From positions 311,644 through 375,643 of the forward strand of contig CAJQUW010007083.1 of NCBI GenBank assembly GCA_907163375.1: a stretch of 64,000 bases of DNA. The letters are read 5' to 3'. The notes under the pieces were generated by a model. That model ran no database searches. It saw only the letters and a program-made list of their open reading frames with translations, and had not been told where the DNA came from. How positions within the stretch are numbered: position 1 is the stretch's first letter; each line of letters starts with the position of its first letter. This DNA comes from Prostheceraeus crozeri (lineage: Eukaryota > Platyhelminthes > Polycladida > Euryleptidae). The position numbers were made by a program, and so were the translations under genes. Positions 57,881-64,000 of the stretch are shown piece after piece.

Positions 57881-60800
57881 CGTTATGTGTAATTAAGCGT
57901 TAAAATTATCATAATAGCTTGTTAAGCAATAAGGCGCCTAGGCGAGGTAACTCTAAATCATTTCTTAAACATTTGACTTAAACCCAACAATCCCTAATCT
58001 TGTCTCAACCTACATTTGGAAAAAAAATGTAGCATAAATTATGATTCATACATTGTGGCGGAGTTAAATTGGACAATATGTTTACAACACGCTTTATTCA
58101 TATTCAAGGAAATGCAATAATATAAACTTATTCTTTTTAACTATGAATAACGGAGATCCTTTCTTTGCCCAGTTTACCTGTGGAATGTATACCTCGGGCG
58201 AGCCCTTTTTCACATTGGATAAGACTCAGCTGTGGCGTTCTCATATTAATAGTCAATCACCATCATGATCAAAAGTATTAGACGACAGTAGCTATAACAT
58301 CAAGTAGAGTGTAACACGCACCCACTTTCCCCCATTTTCCATTTAGCGCTGTTGTGTATGAACAATGGGCAAGTAGAAAAGAGTGCGGCTCGATTACTAG
58401 GCAAATCTATTTGCGGATGGCCGTCAATAAAACATTGCTAAGCAAAATATGATAAAAACGACGACATTTTTATATTGCTGATACTGACGACTTTGGCGAT
58501 AACATCAATGAAGACTATTGTTATTTTGGACTCTCTAAGCAATATAATCCAGAGTTTGAATCGTGATATGGGAAAACGTACATTACCAAAAATTTCTCAT
58601 GGCGTCATACAACACGCAATGACAGGTATTAACCATTAACATAGGCGACAATTTGGTCAACCTCAATGATATCATGAGGGATTTGGAATTATTTTGGAAA
58701 CATTCAAGAATTCATCGTCCTTGGGGGGAAAATGATCAATTTGAGCTTCAACATTATAGAAATGAAATAAGAAAAAATTCAATGACCCAAATATAACACC
58801 TTAAACAACTAACTCACAATCAAAAAAAAACAAAAAAATTATTTAAATATTTACACAATATTAATCCAGATTATAATCAGTCAACAAATAACAAAATTAA
58901 ACACACAACAAAACACACCAAATATTTTACATCAAATTTATTTTTCACAAATCCTGCCATTCTCCGATTCGCGCTAAACTGTTTCTCATGCCCGGCAAAT
59001 ACAATTGGGAGAAAGTATAGAAGATACATACATTCGCATCCAAGTCATGGACATATTACTTGTCGTGAGTCATCATCGCCCTACTATCCCAACTTCTTAA
59101 TTCAGAAAAGAGCATGACTACCCTAACGCACCATGAGATTGGAAATTAAGATTCCCCTTAACAACGTATTTTGAAACGGATCATGATCGAAACGTCTATT
59201 TCAAAAGATTCAACTTGTGAAATGTGAGAAGAGAGTTTGCTTTATCTTATCTGTCATTTTTCAGATCTCGAACATCCATTATCAGTGAAGGATTTGAAAT
59301 ACTTCTATATGAATAAGACAATTCACGTACTTGGAAATCACATCTGTTGCGCGTCCAACAAAACGGCGAATTCAGACTCTATCATTTCCCAACTCTGACA
59401 TACTAACTTCAAAACATTTCATCAAGGTACTGTTGGGAAAAGTAGAAAAGAAGGTATCAAATATCAGCTCAATTTACCTCATTCTTTCATCACATGAAAC
59501 TGCCAGCCGCATAGCACTCATCGTCAACATGTTCTCCGTCGCTTCAGGACTCTACCAAAAAAACGCAAATCTATCGATCTCACAACATTACTACCAAACC
59601 ACGCGCATTCCCAAACAGCAAGTATTACGCCGGTGCCGTCCTTGCAAATAGTTAGTGTGAAAGATGAATCAATTGCACGGAGATCTTCAACTCTTCCTCC
59701 AAATGGAACTGTAACAGAATTTCTCTGGCGCCCTTTTCTCATTCATACGGGCGGCAGTCAACTGCGCTGTAGAGCTATAGAGACTATCATACTACGTCTC
59801 GGATATGGAAAGAGGAGAGGTGTGTGATGTCGAATCTGACTGTAGGAACAATATGGTGATCTCTACTCACATTGATGACAAGTGTATCATTATTTGAAGA
59901 TTTCATAGCGCACCCACAGTTTACAATTTTTTGTGTTATGAACCCGAACTATTTCCCTGCAGCTGACTCCTCTTAGTTGTTGGTTACGCATTTGTGGCAT
60001 GTTGCAATCTTTATTCATAATAGTAAAGTTGATGCATTTACTAGGACAAAAAATCTCATGCTACAAGCAAATGGGTGATCCTAGACTATCTCATCGAGTA
60101 TGTACGTACCGCATGCAGCGATTGTTAAAATAAAAAAACAAATTTTTTCCCAACATGATGTTTTTTATTTCAAATCAAAGATAGAAACTTACAAATGCTT
60201 TTTTTCATTAGAGGATGGATTCGCTACAAATGAAAAGTTTTTGAATAACAGTATACAAATCGAGATACATGTAAACGTTGTTATAAGATGAAGTAACAGT
60301 ACAAAAAGCGACCACAACGTTGATGAAAGTGGATGTTGTAGTATCGCGTTTCATTTCGTCTGATATTGAGCCGACGTATTGTTTTCTCAAGACCACCTTG
60401 CAGTGTTGGTATATAACTTTGATGGTGTGTATGCAAGAGAGTAAAATAGAATCATTCAACCCACGTGGGTCGTCTCCAATAAAGGCAAAGAATCGCTTTC
60501 CCAATGCTCACCGCCGGCTAAATTCTGGCGAATGAGTGTTTAGCACAATAAAGATGGGATAGTGATTTACGGTAACAGGTGTAAGGTATTTAAACGAGGC
60601 GAGATTAATAGACATTATCGAAAAGCTTTCAAACGTCGCTCTCGTCTGGCATTACGCTGTAGGTCCTTTAGTTTTAATATCTGTCAGCAGTCAACCAACT
60701 CATTAACGATTATACTGAAGAATCACGTCACGATACTTTGTAATTTCAATATTTGAATCGAAGACTGCATAAATTAATACATTGATCGTCTCAGGTAGTG

Positions 60801-62969
60801 TTCTTTTGAACGTCAAATCCAAACGACTATTATGAGGGCACTTTCTAGCCCTTGACGTATGAGATGGCACTAATATCGCTGTCGGACAGTCTAAATCAAA
60901 TGCATAAATAGTATATCCACCTCCTTAAACTCTTTCATAGTCAGCAATCCCGTTGGATGTCATCCCGTATTGATAAAAGCCAAAATGACATGACATACTA
61001 AAATCAACATAACTGCGCATCAAAATTGAATCCCGAAGTGAAAATTCTGGTTTGTGTAGGGTAGGACCAGGATGACTGCACCACCATTTACAAACACGTA
61101 AAGCAATTTCATTTCACCTTAACCTTGATTGTGTTTAAAATTGAAAGCGATTCTATCATTTTTTAATATTACCATATAAATGCATCATTTTCATACCATT
61201 GCCAACAAATGAGGAGGCATTTGGTTCTTCCGATGGAAAGAGGGGCGCATCTTTTCATGAAACTTCTTTTGATGCGTTTCGGAATTGTAAAGGTAGAGAA
61301 GCTTTGTAATGCTAGAATGGGGTAAACTGGCATTTTGGCGGTTAAGACCTTCAGCATGTCCCCCCTCTAACATGACAACTTGGATTCGGTACTACTACGA
61401 GCGAATGTTAAAGATGTCTAATAATCTTCCACATAAATTTCTAAAATTTTGTCAACTCCTTAGCAAATGCATTTCAGCGCAAATTCAGGCTTATATCAAT
61501 GATCACTTGAGTCGCATGCTGGTATTACAGAGTAGGAAAACTATTGAACTGTCTAAAGAAGATCTAAATTCCCCAGCGGACGTCATATAGCTGACATACT
61601 CCTACTATCTTTAATCATAGTGCAGATCGCTTTATACAAAGCCACTGTTTGTTTATCAACAATCTAAATTTTCCTGCTTCCATCTCATGTAGACGCATAT
61701 GCCCATGGCTTCCATATGACTTTTTTATGTGGCTTGGCTGGATGAAACTGTGATACATGATTGAAATAAGTGATTTATAAGGGATTAAATCGCTTTGGCC
61801 ACCTTTGACTCTGCTGCTACTCTCGCAATCGTTAGAAGAAAACATACGCGAAGCTAATGTAGTTCAAATGGTAAATTGTTGCAGATCTGCAACTTTATGT
61901 GTATCGTCAATAGCAGTTCCATCTGCTTGCTTGAATTCTAAATCCTCAAATCAACCCATGACGCATAACTCAAATCTAGTAATCATCACTACCACCCCAA
62001 ATAGGAATAACAAATTCAATGGGCAAGCATTCCTCAAGGGACTGTTCGAGGATGATACTCTACAATACTTGAACTATAGAATAAGATCTGTCTGTATGGC
62101 TTGTTTGCTGGCAAAGACAAACGAAAACCGCGGAAGTTTATGCACTCTCATGATCTAGAAGTTATCGGCAGCGTCGTCGTTTAGCGCCTGATGAATGATT
62201 AGGACAGCGCTCTGCGAAACGTTTGCGTAATGCCTATTTGAGCTGAAGATTCGCATCCTAACCAGCACCGCGATGGTTCCTTCTTTCCCTTTATTCATCT
62301 CGTTAGAGGGAGGAGCGCGATTTCTTTTCCTTGAGTAACATTCAGCAAGGTCTGCTTCAATGTTTTTAAACCGCTTCCTGTCCGCACGATTCAATCAAAC
62401 TGCTGGCTAAAACTGATCTACCTCTGGAAAGATCCAGGGAATGCAACATCACTACTCAGCAAAGATCAACGATGGCAATTAGCTTAAAACATTTCGTTTT
62501 AAAGATCTACCGAACATTGGATATGAGGAGTGTCTACATACAAATTTCAAGTGCACCAATGTATGCTACCTCCACGTTGGCCGCGACGCCGATGTAAATT
62601 TGTCCTCCCCCACTCTTACATAGGAGGGTCGTGAATAAAACGAGGCAGTTGGATTCATACCTCAAACCCTAAAACATTGTTAGTTAGCAACTTTGCATGA
62701 ATCACTGTCGATCCCTTAGATGAAAGATGTTCGCAGACGCATGCCAAGAGTTCATTCACTTGAAGGAAGAGACAGCCAGCTCCATTTAAGCAAGACATTA
62801 AAACCGATTCTTAGTCACCTTGTCCGTTTTTTTTTTACGTCGAAAGATTTTCTCTAATCTAAATAGTTTATCACTTTCAGATGACTACCTCAAATCTGCA
62901 TCGCTGTTAAAAGTCTACCCTCAATTTCACTTCATTATCGTAATCTTTCAACTTGCTAGGCCGGATGTT
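57881..62969. other. fossil element interior; nothing firmly readable
   Basis: About 5 kb with only short open frames (for example 59331-59651, 61309-61590, 61805-62158, 62155-62394) and no recognised motif. A patch at 58760-58950 is very A-rich. If this is a Polinton-like element, the packaging ATPase, protease and capsid genes should once have been in this stretch, but I cannot see them. Confidence 0.4.
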
Positions 62970-63740
62970 GGGGGGGGACGAAGTCTTTTTGATTAATCCT
63001 TTGATACTGTAAATACCCATCCTCAGTGTCCATAATTCGGAAGGTACGGCCGTCTTTAGGCTAAAAAGACACTCTTACACACTTTTGGGAGATACTAACT
63101 TATCCCATATTGTCACATCACTTTTCGACATGAGTGGCATTACGTTGGAATGATTTTCAGTCGCGCACTTTTATCTTACATTGTCACATTTACATCTACT
63201 GGTCTGCCAGTCGCAATAGAAGCGATGATAGAGTGATTGTAGGCATAGGAGTGTATCTTTGTAGAACCTTTGTCCAATTTTGTGTCAAGGTAGGCATTTT
63301 ATATTTTTTTTTTTTGTAAAATGTCGCGCACAAAGAGGCGGAATTGGTTTAATGTGCGATTAAAACGTTCAACGAGTGGCAGCTTTATAAGCACTCTTTA
63401 CAACTAAACAACCTCAATTCATTCCCTCAAATAATGCTTCTGCACGAATGCTGATTTTCAAACTCTTTTCGCGCTTGATCACATAGCTTGGAATTCTTTT
63501 TGGAATACCGACCAATTCTTACCATCGAAAAATTGTTTGGAAATGCTTTTGCTACTCCTTTCGCCTTCTTTAGTTTTTAAAGGTTGAGCACCACGCATAA
63601 CGCGAGAAAATATCAATGACGGTTAAAAATAAAATTATTAGGGCCGCAAGTATGTTTTGAAATGGAGGCAACTTCACACAAATCTGGCTTGCCACTGTTC
63701 ATACCGTATGTCATGAACCATATAATGGCGGGGTGGGCGG
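62970..63740 (-). pseudogene. retroviral-type integrase of the Polinton-like element, fossil
   Basis: Minus-strand readings include LTVIDIFSRYAWCSTFKN (the rve core with its first catalytic Asp), a DGKNWSVFQKEF block where the second should lie, and VERFNRTLNQFRLFVRDIL, the conserved ending of the core. A C-terminal TFRIMDTEDGYLQYQRINQKDFVPP-like stretch near 62970-63050 fits the tail of Polinton integrases. It is clearly broken several times. It marks the right portion of the element, opposite in strand to the polymerase. Confidence 0.75.
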
Positions 63741-63744
63741 TACT

Positions 63745-63850
63745 TCTTTTTTTTCTTTTTTGTTTTATTTTTTTTTTTTTTTTTATTTTTATTTTTTTTT
63801 CTTTTTTCTTTTTTTTTTTTTTTTTTTTTTTTATTTTTTTTTTTTATTTC
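63745..63850. repeat. T-rich low-complexity tract
   Basis: About 105 bp almost entirely T with scattered A, C and G. An open frame across it encodes only a Phe run and is not a gene. Confidence 0.9.
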
Positions 63851-64000
63851 CGCGGCTTCGTTTGTGGAGTGTATAGGTAGCCTGACCCTTTAAAAAAAAC
63901 CATCGTTTTCACTAGTGATTGTGGAAGACCACTCGCTTTTTGATAATTTCTTGATAGATGGTGCAAATTCCTAGCCGATGTTTTTACATCATAATAGATT

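Larger units (their letters stand above)
43990..64000. mobile_element. fossil Polinton/adintovirus-like element, running off the right edge
   Basis: The stretch holds a family-B DNA polymerase of the protein-primed virus/Polinton type on the plus strand (about 48.0-50.1 kb and beyond 53.4 kb), a retroviral-type integrase relic on the minus strand at 62.97-63.74 kb, and several unassigned small genes each preceded by a TATA box. This set is the hallmark of Polintons/Mavericks and adintoviruses. A piggyBac element has inserted into the polymerase. No end repeat was found inside the window, so the borders are approximate. The element is old and broken in many places (clearly more than ten), and large parts between 55 and 62.9 kb are no longer readable. 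Confidence 0.75.

Noticed and set aside
63662-63880. 72-codon frame ending in a Phe run
   Set aside because: Created by the T-rich tract; it also overlaps the integrase relic on the other strand.

Overview
This is AT-rich eukaryotic DNA, most likely from a marine invertebrate animal. The evidence is the mix of mobile elements (LINEs, a restriction-like-endonuclease LINE, hAT, CACTA/EnSpm, Tc1, piggyBac and a Polinton/adintovirus-like element), the GT..AG intron signals and TATA boxes, and the absence of any bacterial operon structure. I could not narrow the phylum. I found no convincing host gene, tRNA or rRNA: nearly every supported feature is a transposon, a remnant of one, or a repeat.

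Left part (1-8.9 kb): a LINE (A) on the minus strand has an endonuclease-RT frame that stays open off the left edge. It sits against an older LINE (B). A 3.9-kb hAT element split LINE B and left an exact 8-bp target duplication. Further right is the decayed C-terminal piece of another reverse-transcriptase element (8.08-8.89 kb).

9-14 kb: three short non-autonomous elements with terminal inverted repeats, one of them hAT-like with an 8-bp duplication.

14.4-34.3 kb: two related CACTA-like elements lie one after the other, about 13.1 kb and 5.3 kb, each with matching ends and a broken transposase of the same family. Inside the larger one, within its transposase gene, sits a LINE on the minus strand with an uninterrupted 1022-codon frame (zinc fingers, RT, restriction-like endonuclease) and a poly(A) end. 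A 712-bp hAT-like element and two strong palindromes lie in the same element. A Tc1 remnant follows at 34.5-35.5 kb.

35.9-42.7 kb: a 1.6-kb segment carrying the end of a hAT-type transposase occurs twice in direct orientation. Between the copies are a minus-strand RT fragment, a fold-back element and nine copies of a 76-bp satellite.

42.8-64 kb: GC-rich and 290-bp tandem repeats lead into a large fossil of a Polinton/adintovirus-like element. It holds several small genes with their own TATA boxes, a protein-primed-type DNA polymerase B gene, and an integrase relic near the right edge on the opposite strand. A 3.3-kb piggyBac element, flanked by TTAA, was inserted in the polymerase gene. The fossil is broken in many places and runs out of the window.

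The window is therefore a layered record of insertions. The youngest-looking piece is the intact-frame LINE at 18.4-21.7 kb, followed by LINE A at the left edge; the Polinton-like element looks old.
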